Assembly (NCBI GenBank): GCA_016794595.1
Contig: JAEUJN010000082.1
Location: 47,251 to 111,250, forward strand
Source of the DNA: Kineosporiaceae bacterium
GTDB lineage: Bacteria; Actinomycetota; Actinomycetes; Actinomycetales; Kineosporiaceae
Length of the DNA stretch: 64,000 nt
Reading direction: 5' to 3'
Below are positions 34,502 to 42,830 of the stretch, piece after piece. A program made the position numbers and the translations under genes. The notes beneath the pieces were generated by a model. It ran no database searches. It was not told where the DNA came from and was given only the letters and a program-made list of their open reading frames with translations. Within the stretch, counting starts at the first letter, position 1, and each line of letters begins with the position of its first letter.

Positions 34502-36154
34502 GTGAGCGAGGGACCCCTGATCGTGCAGAGCGACAAGACGCTGCTGCTCGAGGTCGACCACCCGGACGCCCCCGCCTGCCGGCAGGCCATTGCCCCGTTC
34601 GCCGAACTGGAACGCGCTCCCGAGCACGTGCACACCTACCGGCTGACCCCGCTGGGGCTGTGGAACGCCCGCGCTGCCGGTCACGACGCCGAGCAGGTCG
34701 TCGACATCCTGCTCCGGTACTCGCGCTACCCGGTCCCGCATGCGCTGCTGGTCGACGTCGCCGACACGATGGCCCGCTTCGGGCGGCTCCAACTGGTCAA
34801 CCATCCCTCCCACGGCCTGGTGCTGCACGCGCTCGACGTCCCGGTGCTCGAGGAGGTGCTGCGCAGCGCCAAGGTCGCCCCGCTGGTCGGGCAGCGTCTG
34901 GACGGCGAGACCGTCCAGGTGCACCCCAGCGAGCGAGGTCACCTCAAGCAGGTGCTGCTCAAGTTGGGCTGGCCGGCCGAGGACCTGGCCGGGTACGTGG
35001 ACGGCGAGGCGCACCCGATCGCGTTGCGCGAGGAGGGTTGGGCACTGCGCTCCTACCAGCGCGAGGCGGCCGATGGCTTCTGGCACGGAGGCTCGGGGGT
35101 CGTCGTCCTGCCCTGCGGGGCGGGCAAGACGATCGTCGGCGCGGCCGCCATGGCCCGGGCCGCGGCCACCACGCTGATCCTGGTCACCAACACCGTGGCC
35201 GCCCGCCAGTGGCGGGACGAGCTGCTGCGCCGAACCACCTTGAGCGAGAACGAGATCGGTGAGTACTCCGGGTCCCGCAAGGAGATCAGGCCGGTCACCA
35301 TCGCGACGTACCAGGTGGTGACCACCCGTCGCAAGGGCGTCTACCCCCACCTCGAGCTGTTCGACGCCCGCGACTGGGGGCTGATCGTCTACGACGAGGT
35401 GCACCTGCTGCCGGCGCCCATCTTCCGGATGACCGCCGACCTGCAGGCCCGCCGCCGGCTCGGCCTGACCGCCACCCTGGTGCGCGAGGACGGCCGGGAG
35501 GGAGACGTGTTCTCCCTGATCGGCCCCAAGCGGTACGACGCCCCGTGGAAGGACATCGAGGCCCAGGGCTGGATCGCCCCGGCCGACTGTGTCGAGGTCC
35601 GGGTCACCCTGCCCGAGCGCGATCGCCTGGTGTACGCCACCGCCGAGCCCGAGGACCGCTACCGGTTGTGCGCCAGCGCGCCGGAGAAGATGCGCGTGGT
35701 CGAGGCCCTGGTCACCCGCCACCGCCGCGACCAGGTGCTGGTGATCGGGCAGTACCTCGACCAGCTCGACGAACTCGCCGCCCGGCTGGACGCACCGTTG
35801 ATCACCGGGGCCACCACGGTCAGGGAACGCCAGCGCCTGTTCGACGCCTTCCGCGACGGGCAGATGCAGGTGCTCGTGGTCAGCAAGGTGGCCAACTTCT
35901 CGATCGACCTGCCCGAGGCGAGCGTGGCGATCCAGGTCTCGGGTGCCTTCGGGTCGCGCCAGGAGGAGGCCCAGCGACTGGGCCGGATCCTGCGCCCCAA
36001 GACCGACGGCCGGACGGCGCGCTTCTACGCCCTGGTCGCCCGGGACACCCTGGACCAGGACTATGCCGCCCACCGCCAGCGGTTCCTGGCGGAGCAGGGG
36101 TACGCCTACCGGATCGTGGACGCCGACGAGGTGCTGGACGGTTCGTCGTCCTGA
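34502..36154 (+). CDS. xpb: DNA repair helicase XPB
   Basis: A 550-residue superfamily 2 helicase of the XPB type, which unwinds or remodels DNA at lesions. Seen: conserved start SEGPLIVQSDKTLLLEVDH, Walker A VLPCGAGKT (202-210), DEVH box YDEVHLLPA (297-305), GLTATLVRED with the RED motif (328-330), and the C-terminal motif VI QRLGRILRPK. The GTG at 34502 is chosen because the conserved protein starts there. Upstream lies its partner protein gene, separated only by the PadR gene. Confidence 0.95.
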   Translation: MSEGPLIVQSDKTLLLEVDHPDAPACRQAIAPFAELERAPEHVHTYRLTPLGLWNARAAGHDAEQVVDILLRYSRYPVPHALLVDVADTMARFGRLQLVNHPSHGLVLHALDVPVLEEVLRSAKVAPLVGQRLDGETVQVHPSERGHLKQVLLKLGWPAEDLAGYVDGEAHPIALREEGWALRSYQREAADGFWHGGSGVVVLPCGAGKTIVGAAAMARAAATTLILVTNTVAARQWRDELLRRTTLSENEIGEYSGSRKEIRPVTIATYQVVTTRRKGVYPHLELFDARDWGLIVYDEVHLLPAPIFRMTADLQARRRLGLTATLVREDGREGDVFSLIGPKRYDAPWKDIEAQGWIAPADCVEVRVTLPERDRLVYATAEPEDRYRLCASAPEKMRVVEALVTRHRRDQVLVIGQYLDQLDELAARLDAPLITGATTVRERQRLFDAFRDGQMQVLVVSKVANFSIDLPEASVAIQVSGAFGSRQEEAQRLGRILRPKTDGRTARFYALVARDTLDQDYAAHRQRFLAEQGYAYRIVDADEVLDGSSS

Positions 36155-36190
36155 GCGGGCACTCACTCGCACTGGTGATACCTGGCTGGC

Positions 36191-36208
36191 GCTCAGCTGG
36201 CTCACAGG
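36191..36208 (+). promoter_or_regulatory. 11-bp-spaced direct repeat upstream of the ferric-reductase operon
   Basis: GCTCAGCTGGCTCACAGG carries two CAG elements exactly 11 bp apart (36194 and 36205), the helical spacing used by OmpR-family response regulators. The same arrangement appears near 57988 and 53632. It ends 21 bp before the ATG. Confidence 0.45.
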
Positions 36209-36229
36209 CAGCGCGTCGAGAGTGATCAC

Positions 36230-37663
36230 ATGACCGCCGTACTGGACCCACTCGGCCCGATCCCGGGCGCCGCCGCCGCACACCACCGACTGCGCGCTCC
36301 ACGCCCACACCGGCTGGCCGTGCCCGCCTGGTGGAGGGACGCCGTCGGGGTGGCGACCTGGGCCAGCATGCTGGTGGTGGTCGCCCTGTGGGTGGCCGGG
36401 GGTGGCGTGCAGGACCTGGGCGGCCTGGGTGAGGCACTGAGCAGCCTGGGCCGCCTGGCCGGCCTGGTCTCGGCCGACCTGTTGCTGATCCAGGTGCTGT
36501 TGATGGCCCGGATCCCGATGGTCGAGCGGGTCTACGGACAGGACGAGCTGGCCCGCCGCCACCGCTGGGTGGGATTCGCCTCGGTCAGCCTGATGCTGGT
36601 GCACATCATCCTGCTGATCCTGGGGTACGCGATCACCGACCAGGTGAACGTCGTCCGCCAGACCTGGGACTTCGTCGTCGACTACCCGGGCATGCTGCTG
36701 GCCACTGCGGCGACCGGGCTGCTGCTACTGGTGGCCGGGACCTCGATCCGGCTGGCCCGAGCCAAACTCCGCTACGAGTCCTGGCACCTGCTGCACCTGT
36801 ACGCCTACCTGGGTGTCGGCCTGTCCATCCCGCACGAGTTGTGGACCGGTGCGGAGTTCGTCTCCTCACCCTGGGCTCGGGTGTACTGGTGGACGCTCTA
36901 CCTCGCCGCGCTCGCCGCTTACCTGATCTGGCGCGTCGCCCTGCCCCTGTGGCGCTCCCACGCCCACCGGTTGGTGGTCGAGCGCGTCGTCCCCGAGGGC
37001 CCGGGGGTCGTCTCGGTGATCATGCGCGGACGGCGCCCGGACCGCCTGGCCTCGGCGGGCCAGTTCCTCACCTGGCGCTTCCGCGACCGGCCGGGCTGGA
37101 CGCGGGGCAACCCGTACTCCATCTCGGCGGTCCCGACCACCGAACGCATCCGGATCACGGTGAAGGACCTCGGGGACAACTGCGCATCGCTGGCCGGCCT
37201 CCGCCCCGGCACCCGGGTCATGGTCGAGGGCCCGTACGGCCGGCTGCACGCCGGGGTGCGCACGCGGCGAGGGGTGACCCTGATGGGGTCGGGGATCGGG
37301 ATCACGCCGATGCGGGCCCTGCTGGAGGAGTTGGAGCAGGAGCCCGGCGAGGTCACCCTGATCTACCGCGCCTCCACGGAGCAGGACCTGGTGCTGCGGG
37401 CGGAGCTCGACTCGCTGGCCGCGCAGCGGGGAGCCCGGGTGTTCTACGTGGTGGGCCCGCGCATCGGCGGCCGCCCGAGCTGGCTGCCTCGTTCGGCCGC
37501 CCATCTGGGGGACGCCGAGGCGCTGGCCCACCTGGTGCCCGGCATCGCCGACCAGGACGTGTACCTGTGCGGCGCCGAACCCTGGATGGACGCCGCAGCG
37601 GCCGCCGCCCGCGCCTGTGGCGTGCCCGAGGGCCGCATCCACCGGGAACGTTTCGGCTGGTGA
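36230..37663 (+). CDS. Ferric reductase-like transmembrane / FAD-NAD oxidoreductase
   Basis: A 477-residue membrane flavocytochrome. The N-terminal 220 residues have about six TM helices with paired histidines (RRHRWVGFASVSLMLVHIIL; SWHLLHLYAYLGVGLSIPHELW) that would hold two hemes. The C-terminal part is a ferredoxin-NADP reductase-like domain: GNPYSISAVP (FAD binding), SGIGITPMRALLEEL (NAD(P)H binding) and VYLCGAEPWMDA. It should move electrons from NAD(P)H across the membrane to the next protein. First gene of a three-gene flavin electron-transfer operon. Confidence 0.88.
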   Translation: MTAVLDPLGPIPGAAAAHHRLRAPRPHRLAVPAWWRDAVGVATWASMLVVVALWVAGGGVQDLGGLGEALSSLGRLAGLVSADLLLIQVLLMARIPMVERVYGQDELARRHRWVGFASVSLMLVHIILLILGYAITDQVNVVRQTWDFVVDYPGMLLATAATGLLLLVAGTSIRLARAKLRYESWHLLHLYAYLGVGLSIPHELWTGAEFVSSPWARVYWWTLYLAALAAYLIWRVALPLWRSHAHRLVVERVVPEGPGVVSVIMRGRRPDRLASAGQFLTWRFRDRPGWTRGNPYSISAVPTTERIRITVKDLGDNCASLAGLRPGTRVMVEGPYGRLHAGVRTRRGVTLMGSGIGITPMRALLEELEQEPGEVTLIYRASTEQDLVLRAELDSLAAQRGARVFYVVGPRIGGRPSWLPRSAAHLGDAEALAHLVPGIADQDVYLCGAEPWMDAAAAAARACGVPEGRIHRERFGW

Positions 37664-37742
37664 GTCACCAGTCTGGCCCTTGCCGGTGAGCCCGACGAAC
37701 CCCGATGAACGCCCGGCGAACCCCCTGACGAGAGGATCGACC

Positions 37743-38246
37743 ATGCGCCGCCCAGCGGTCGCGACCATGAGCACGATCAGCGGCCTGGTACTGGTGTTCA
37801 GTTACCACGCCGGCCGGGCAGAGTCCTCGGCCGCGCTCGAGCCGGGTACCGCAGGAGCTGTCCAGGACCAGGCACCGGCCGCGCAGGACCTGGCCCCAGC
37901 GCCGGAACCGACGGCAGGCACCACCGAGGAGGACGACCTCGACCAGGGGTCCAGCGGCGGATCGGCCGCCTCCAGGACCTACCTGGGCGATGCGGTCAAC
38001 ACGCACTTCGGCCCGGTCCAGGTGCAGATCACGGTCGCCGGCGGCCGGATCACCGCGGCGGAGGTGACTCAGGTGCCGATGAGCAACGGCCACGACGTGC
38101 GGATCAACTCCCAGGCCGTGCCGATCCTGAACGCCGCAGCCGTCGCACAACAGTCGGCCGAGATCGACGGCGTCTCCGGGGCGACCATCACCAGCGGGGC
38201 CTACCGGCAGTCGCTGCAGTCGGCCATCGACGCCGCCGGCCTGTGA
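37743..38246 (+). CDS. FMN-binding domain protein (covalent flavin carrier)
   Basis: A 167-residue exported protein. A signal-anchor (residues 1-24) and an acidic linker precede the FMN-binding domain. The motif DGVSGATITSGAY (142-154) contains the Thr (Thr148) that ApbE flavinylates through a phosphoester bond. It should accept electrons from the ferric-reductase protein and pass them to an extracytoplasmic acceptor. Ribosome-binding site GAGAGGA lies 6 nt upstream of the ATG. Next gene encodes the flavin transferase, overlapping by four bases. Confidence 0.88.
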   Translation: MRRPAVATMSTISGLVLVFSYHAGRAESSAALEPGTAGAVQDQAPAAQDLAPAPEPTAGTTEEDDLDQGSSGGSAASRTYLGDAVNTHFGPVQVQITVAGGRITAAEVTQVPMSNGHDVRINSQAVPILNAAAVAQQSAEIDGVSGATITSGAYRQSLQSAIDAAGL

Positions 38247-39106
38247 GCGGAGCGAGACCCATGGACCACACCGTGATCGGCTCGTCGCCCACCCCCTCGC
38301 CCACCCCCACGCTCTCGCCCTCAGCCGGGGCCGCCGGACGTCGCGCCTGGGTCGAGCAGATCATGGGGATGCCGATCAGCATCCACCTGCGCGGGTCCGG
38401 TCTGCGGCGGCCGGCGGACGGCGAGAACGGGGTGGCAGCCGCGATCGCCGACACCTTCGCCGTGCTCCGCGAGGTCGAGGACCGGTTCAGCACCTACTCA
38501 CCCGACAGCGAGATCAGCCGGATGGCGCGCGGCGAGCTCACCGCGCGCGATGCCCATCCGCAGGTGCGCGACGTGATCCGGTTGTGCGAGCAGGCGCGCG
38601 AGCGCACCGAGGGCTGGTTCGACGCTCGCCGCCCGGACGGCACCGGTGGGTCCACGTTCGACCCCACCGGCCTGGTCAAGGGCTGGGCGGTGCAGCGCGC
38701 GTGCAGCGCCCTGGCGAGCCGGCTGCCCGAGCACGACGTGCTGGTCAACGCCGGCGGCGACATCGCCGTGTGGTGCGCCCGCGAGGACGGCGAGCCGTGG
38801 CACCTGGCCATCGAGAACCCGCTCGACCGGACGGCGCTGCTCGCCCGCCTCGACCTGCGCACCGGCGGTCTGGCGACCTCCGGAACCGCGGCCCGGGGAG
38901 CCCACATCTATTCTCCGGCAACGGGTTCCGCGGCCACGGAGCTGGCCTCGGTGAGCGTGATCGGGCCCTCGCTGATGTGGGCCGATGTCTACGCGACGGC
39001 GGCCTTCGCCCGTGGCCCGGCCGCGGTGGGCTGGCTGCGCACCCTCGAGCACCACGCCTGGCTGGTGGTCGACCTGGACGGGACCACGACCAGCTCGGGT
39101 GGCTGA
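38243..39106 (+). CDS. apbE: FAD:protein FMN transferase (ApbE)
   Basis: A 287-residue flavin transferase that attaches FMN from FAD to a Thr of its partner, here most likely the FMN-binding protein upstream. Seen: GMPISIHL, VEDRFSTYSPDSEISRM, FDPTGLVKGWAVQRA, VNAGGDIAVW, ATSGTAARGAHIYSP and the metal ligand Asp/Thr motif ADVYATAAF. A Ser/Pro/Thr-rich 30-residue N-terminus has no clear lipobox. The GTG start overlaps the previous stop (GTGA). Confidence 0.93.
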   Translation: MSGARPMDHTVIGSSPTPSPTPTLSPSAGAAGRRAWVEQIMGMPISIHLRGSGLRRPADGENGVAAAIADTFAVLREVEDRFSTYSPDSEISRMARGELTARDAHPQVRDVIRLCEQARERTEGWFDARRPDGTGGSTFDPTGLVKGWAVQRACSALASRLPEHDVLVNAGGDIAVWCAREDGEPWHLAIENPLDRTALLARLDLRTGGLATSGTAARGAHIYSPATGSAATELASVSVIGPSLMWADVYATAAFARGPAAVGWLRTLEHHAWLVVDLDGTTTSSGG

Positions 39107-39177
39107 CCCCAGCCTCGCCCGCGGATCCGCTCGGGATCCATGCACCGATCGCCATATCCGTCATGCCCGGTCCTGGC

Positions 39178-39183
39178 TAGGAT
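39178..39183 (+). promoter_or_regulatory. Leaderless-type -10 element for iniR
   Basis: TAGGAT with 7 nt before the ATG at 39191. Confidence 0.4.
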
Positions 39184-39190
39184 CGGCCGA

Positions 39191-41626
39191 ATGTCGGGTC
39201 GGGGAGGATCCTCCGCGGCACCTCCGACGGTGATCGTGGGGGTCGACGGGTCCGGCCGCACCCACCGGTTGGACCAGATCGCCGCGACCACCGGCGGCAC
39301 GGTGGTGCGCGTCGTCACGCCCCCAGCCGAGGATGCCGGCCTCGAGCGGGTGCTCCGGGACGCCGCGCGCGAGGGGTTCCGGGTGCTGGTGGACGACGCC
39401 CACCGGCTGCCGCCGTCCACCCTCGCCCTGCTCACCGACGCCGGCCGGCGCGGCGCGCGCCTGGTCATCGCGCGCCGACCCGGCATCACCGGCCCGGAAC
39501 TGGCCGCGCTCGACAGCGTGGCAGCCGGCCAGGGCCGGGTCGAACAGCTGGAGCCCCTGGATGCCGAGGCCGTCACGGAGCTGGTACTCGGGCTCGGCGG
39601 CCGTCGACTGTCACCGGAGGCGGCCGAACGGGTGGTCGTGGCCACGGCGGGGCTGCCCGCACTGGTGACCGCCCTGATGCGTTCCCCCGGGGGTGGGGCG
39701 GGGGACCCACCGGCTGACCTTGCCGCGCGGGTGCACCGGCGCAGCGTGCTGCTCGATCAGCGGACCGCCCTCCTGCTGCGGGTGCTCTCACTCGGCCCGG
39801 ACCTGCACGGCCGCGAGCTGGGCGACCAGCACCTGGCCGAGGTGGTCGGCGGTACCCGCTCCCAGCTCGCCGAGTCGATCCGCGAACTGCGCGACGGCGG
39901 CCTGCTGCTACCCGATGCCGAACGGGTGGTCCCCTGCGTGGCGTCCGCGGTTCTGGCCGAGCTCACCCCGACCGAGCGCCGGCAGCTGCACGATCTGCTC
40001 GCCGCCGCGATGCTCTCGGCGACAACGGATCCGGTGGCCGTGGCCACCCGGTTGCGAGCTGCTCACACCCGTTCGCCGGCGGCAGCCGAGGCCTTCCGCT
40101 TCGCCGGTGAGCGACTGCGGTTCAGCGACCCGGCCACCGCCACCGGCTGGTTCGAGGACGCGGTCGAGGCCGGCGCGGACCCGAGCCGGTTCGCTCTCTG
40201 CCGGGCAGAGGCATCCGCGGCACTCGGCCTGCCGGCCGACCTGGACGCCGTGGTCCCCGCCGACCCCGCCGAGAGCGCCCGGCTGCGGCTGCTCGAGGGG
40301 GCAGCCGCCGCCCTGGAGGGCCGGGCGGCCCGCTCGGCGGAGGCGCTGCTGGCTGCCGGCCCGCCCGGTGACTGCCTGGCCGTGCCCGCGCTCGTGGCCG
40401 TCGGCCGGGGAGAGCAGGCACGGACGGCGGCCACCGGGCCGGCGCCGGCACCCGTGCGGCTGCTCGCCCAGGCGGTGCTCGGCGCGGCGCGCGCGGCCTC
40501 TGCCCTGCCCCTGTTCATCGAGGCCGCCGAGGCTCTGGAGGCGGCCGCCCCGGCCCTGATCCTGCCCGACACCCCGCACGCCCTCGGGGCGCTGGTCGCG
40601 GTCACCGCCGGTGATGCGAGTTGCGCCGAGAACCTGCTGCACCGCGCCCTGACGCACGGCTGTGGCGGGCCGCGGGCGACGCAGCGGCACCGCCTGCTGC
40701 TGGCCTGGGCCCGGTTGCGCTCGGGACGGTTCGAGACCGCGGTGGCCGAGGTGCACCGGCTGCGCGGCGTCCCGCTCCCCGGGCGTGATCGCCTGCTGGC
40801 AGCCGCCCTCGCCGCCGGGCTGGCCCGCCGTTCCGGGGACATCACCGCTCTCGGCGAGGCCTGGACCAGGGCCGAGCCCGAGCTGGCCCGCCGCACGGTC
40901 GACCTGTTCCACCTCGAGGTGGTCGAGGAACTCGCCGTGGCCGGGGCCCGGCTACGCCGGCACCAGCGCATCGAGCCCGCGCTGCAGGTGATCGAGGAGG
41001 CAGCGGCCGGGCTGGACCCCTCCGGTGACTGGGCGGCGGCCGCGGCGTGGGTGCGACTGCAGGTCGCCGTGGTCAGCGAGGACCCCGCCGCCGCCGCGGC
41101 GGCCGCGCACCGGTTGGCCGACATCGACGCCCCCGGCGCGCGTCAGCAGGCGCAGACCGCGGCGGCGGGGGTCTGGGCCGACGCGCTGGCCGGCCGGGTC
41201 GACCCCCCGGCGGTGCTCGCCGCGGCCACCGGCCTGGCCGAGGTCGAACTGCCGTGGGAGGGGTCGCGGTTGGCCGGTCAGGCCGCCATCCGGTGCGGGG
41301 ATCCCGTCGCGGCCAGACGCCTGCTGGAGGCTGCACGCGAGCTCGGGGGCCACGACCCCACACCGGCAGCAGGGGTCCCGCAGACCGCGGCCGGGGTCGA
41401 CTCCCGGCTCGCCGGCCTGTCCGAACGCGAGGTGGACGTCGCGCGGCTGGTCCTCGCCGGTCACACCCATCGCGAGATCGGCTCCCAGCTCTACATCGCG
41501 CCCAAGACGGTCGAGCACCACGTCGCTCGGATCCGCACCAAGCTCGGGGCCACCACCCGGGCCGAGTTCATGGCCGCCCTGCGCGAGACGTTCAGACAGG
41601 AGGCCCCGGGTATCCAAACCCCCTAG
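39191..41626 (+). CDS. iniR: IniR-like LuxR-type regulator (MalT/STAND-like)
   Basis: An 811-residue regulator with an N-terminal P-loop domain, a long helical middle and a C-terminal LuxR HTH (LSEREVDVARLVLAGHTHREIGSQLYIAPKTVEHHVARIRTKLGA). It matches the position and architecture of IniR, the MalT-type regulator of the mycobacterial iniBAC genes. The P-loop GVDGSGRT (17-24) has Arg23 where Walker A normally has Lys, so ATP binding may be altered. A Walker-B-like VLVDDAHRL follows near residue 75. Its stop overlaps the spaced motif that is shared with the Hsp70 promoter. Confidence 0.82.
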   Translation: MSGRGGSSAAPPTVIVGVDGSGRTHRLDQIAATTGGTVVRVVTPPAEDAGLERVLRDAAREGFRVLVDDAHRLPPSTLALLTDAGRRGARLVIARRPGITGPELAALDSVAAGQGRVEQLEPLDAEAVTELVLGLGGRRLSPEAAERVVVATAGLPALVTALMRSPGGGAGDPPADLAARVHRRSVLLDQRTALLLRVLSLGPDLHGRELGDQHLAEVVGGTRSQLAESIRELRDGGLLLPDAERVVPCVASAVLAELTPTERRQLHDLLAAAMLSATTDPVAVATRLRAAHTRSPAAAEAFRFAGERLRFSDPATATGWFEDAVEAGADPSRFALCRAEASAALGLPADLDAVVPADPAESARLRLLEGAAAALEGRAARSAEALLAAGPPGDCLAVPALVAVGRGEQARTAATGPAPAPVRLLAQAVLGAARAASALPLFIEAAEALEAAAPALILPDTPHALGALVAVTAGDASCAENLLHRALTHGCGGPRATQRHRLLLAWARLRSGRFETAVAEVHRLRGVPLPGRDRLLAAALAAGLARRSGDITALGEAWTRAEPELARRTVDLFHLEVVEELAVAGARLRRHQRIEPALQVIEEAAAGLDPSGDWAAAAAWVRLQVAVVSEDPAAAAAAAHRLADIDAPGARQQAQTAAAGVWADALAGRVDPPAVLAAATGLAEVELPWEGSRLAGQAAIRCGDPVAARRLLEAARELGGHDPTPAAGVPQTAAGVDSRLAGLSEREVDVARLVLAGHTHREIGSQLYIAPKTVEHHVARIRTKLGATTRAEFMAALRETFRQEAPGIQTP

Positions 41627-41635
41627 TGCGTGCTC
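41614..41635 (+). promoter_or_regulatory. CCAAACC-N6-TGCGTGCTC motif, copy 1 (upstream of iniB operon)
   Basis: CCAAACC (41614-41620) and TGCGTGCTC (41627-41635), 6 bp apart; 16 of 22 positions are identical to copy 2 at 47008. It ends 103 bp before the iniB ATG and overlaps the iniR stop codon. Candidate IniR operator. Confidence 0.65.
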
Positions 41636-41654
41636 CACACATGCGGGATAGCCC

Positions 41655-41671
41655 CGATGTGGCCCACATCG
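41655..41671. promoter_or_regulatory. Perfect palindrome upstream of iniB
   Basis: CGATGTGGCCCACATCG, two exact 8-bp arms around a single central base, 67 bp before the iniB start. A second candidate operator. Confidence 0.55.
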
Positions 41672-41738
41672 CTCGGCATCCAGCATGGAACTGCCGGCCC
41701 ACCCACCCGGAGGGGCCCAGGACAGAGGGAGAAGGACA

Positions 41739-42830
41739 ATGCCTGATGTGACTGCCGCCGCCATCGAGGTCGGCGAGATGATCATGCACGCTCTGACGAA
41801 CGCGCTGGGCCTCGGCCCCGACGCCGCGCTGGCCGACGCCAAGCTGGCCACCGGCGTCACCGACGAGGACATCGACAACGCCGACATGGGCGAGGTCTTC
41901 GACTACCTGTGCATGCAGCCCGGCCTGTCGCCGCAGCTGCACACCTTCCTCACCGACATGAGCCAGACCTACGGCTCCGGCAACACCGTCTACCAGGGCG
42001 GCAGCTCCGCCAGCGGCGGAACCGTCGGCGGCGGACACGGCGGTGGGCACGGCGGCGGTGGGCACGGCGGTGGCGGTGGCTACGGCGGCGGCGGTAACGC
42101 CCAGGTCGTCCAGGCCGTCACGCAGAACTACTACGAGCAGACGATCATCGACAACTCCTCGGACACCAACTTCATCGGCAACTTCACCGGCGACATCGAC
42201 GTCGACAACGACCACATCGACGTCTCCGGGGACAACAACGCGGTGAACTCGGGCGAAGGTGACCAGAACGCCGCCACCGGCGACGGTTCCTCGGCCGCGC
42301 AGTCCGGCTCCGGCGACGCCCAGTCCAACTCCGGCGACGACTCGATCCTCAACCAGGACGGCCTGCAGCTCGGGCAGTTCAACACCGGCGACGAGGCCGC
42401 CCAGGTGCTCGGCCCGAACCAGGGCGTGGTCAACACCGGTGACGCGGCAGAGATCGCCAACGTGCAGGGCAACGCCGACGGGGCCGGCTTCCAGTTCGGC
42501 GACGGCAGCACCCAGGGCGTGGCCTCCGGCAACTACCTCGAGGAGGGCTCGGCCCTGTCCGGCACCGGGAACGCGACCGGTCAGAGCGTGGAGACCAACG
42601 TCAACTCCGACGTCACCGAGGAGCACGGGGACGGCGACAACCTTGACGTCGAGCTCGGTTCGTTGGGCCGGCCCCAGACCATCCGCGAGGTGGACCTGCC
42701 GAACGGGACCAGCGGCGGCGACGGCGGTGGTCACGGTGGCGGCCACGGCGACCACTACACCCCCGAGGTGAACGTCACCGTCGAGGGCGGCGAGGGCGAC
42801 CAGATCGTGGACGACACCCCCGACATGTGA
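41739..42830 (+). CDS. IniB-position Gly/Asn-rich repeat protein
   Basis: A 363-residue protein in the place of iniB. The N-terminal 80 residues are a small helical domain (AAAIEVGEMIMHALTNALGLGPDAALADAKLATGVTDEDIDNADMGEVFDYLC). A Gly/His run (GGGHGGGHGGGGHGGGGGYGGGG) follows, then about 180 residues of imperfect Asn/Gly/Asp/Ser repeats (NSGEGDQNAATGDGSS; GNTGDAAEIANVQGNADG), suggestive of a beta-roll. No signal peptide is clear. GGAGAAGG lies 4-5 nt upstream of the ATG. Function unknown; mycobacterial IniB is also a Gly-rich protein. Its stop overlaps the iniA start. Confidence 0.72.
   Translation: MPDVTAAAIEVGEMIMHALTNALGLGPDAALADAKLATGVTDEDIDNADMGEVFDYLCMQPGLSPQLHTFLTDMSQTYGSGNTVYQGGSSASGGTVGGGHGGGHGGGGHGGGGGYGGGGNAQVVQAVTQNYYEQTIIDNSSDTNFIGNFTGDIDVDNDHIDVSGDNNAVNSGEGDQNAATGDGSSAAQSGSGDAQSNSGDDSILNQDGLQLGQFNTGDEAAQVLGPNQGVVNTGDAAEIANVQGNADGAGFQFGDGSTQGVASGNYLEEGSALSGTGNATGQSVETNVNSDVTEEHGDGDNLDVELGSLGRPQTIREVDLPNGTSGGDGGGHGGGHGDHYTPEVNVTVEGGEGDQIVDDTPDM

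Noticed and set aside
34253..36604. Minus-strand open frame opposite xpb
   Set aside because: No recognisable domains and fully covered by the helicase gene on the other strand.
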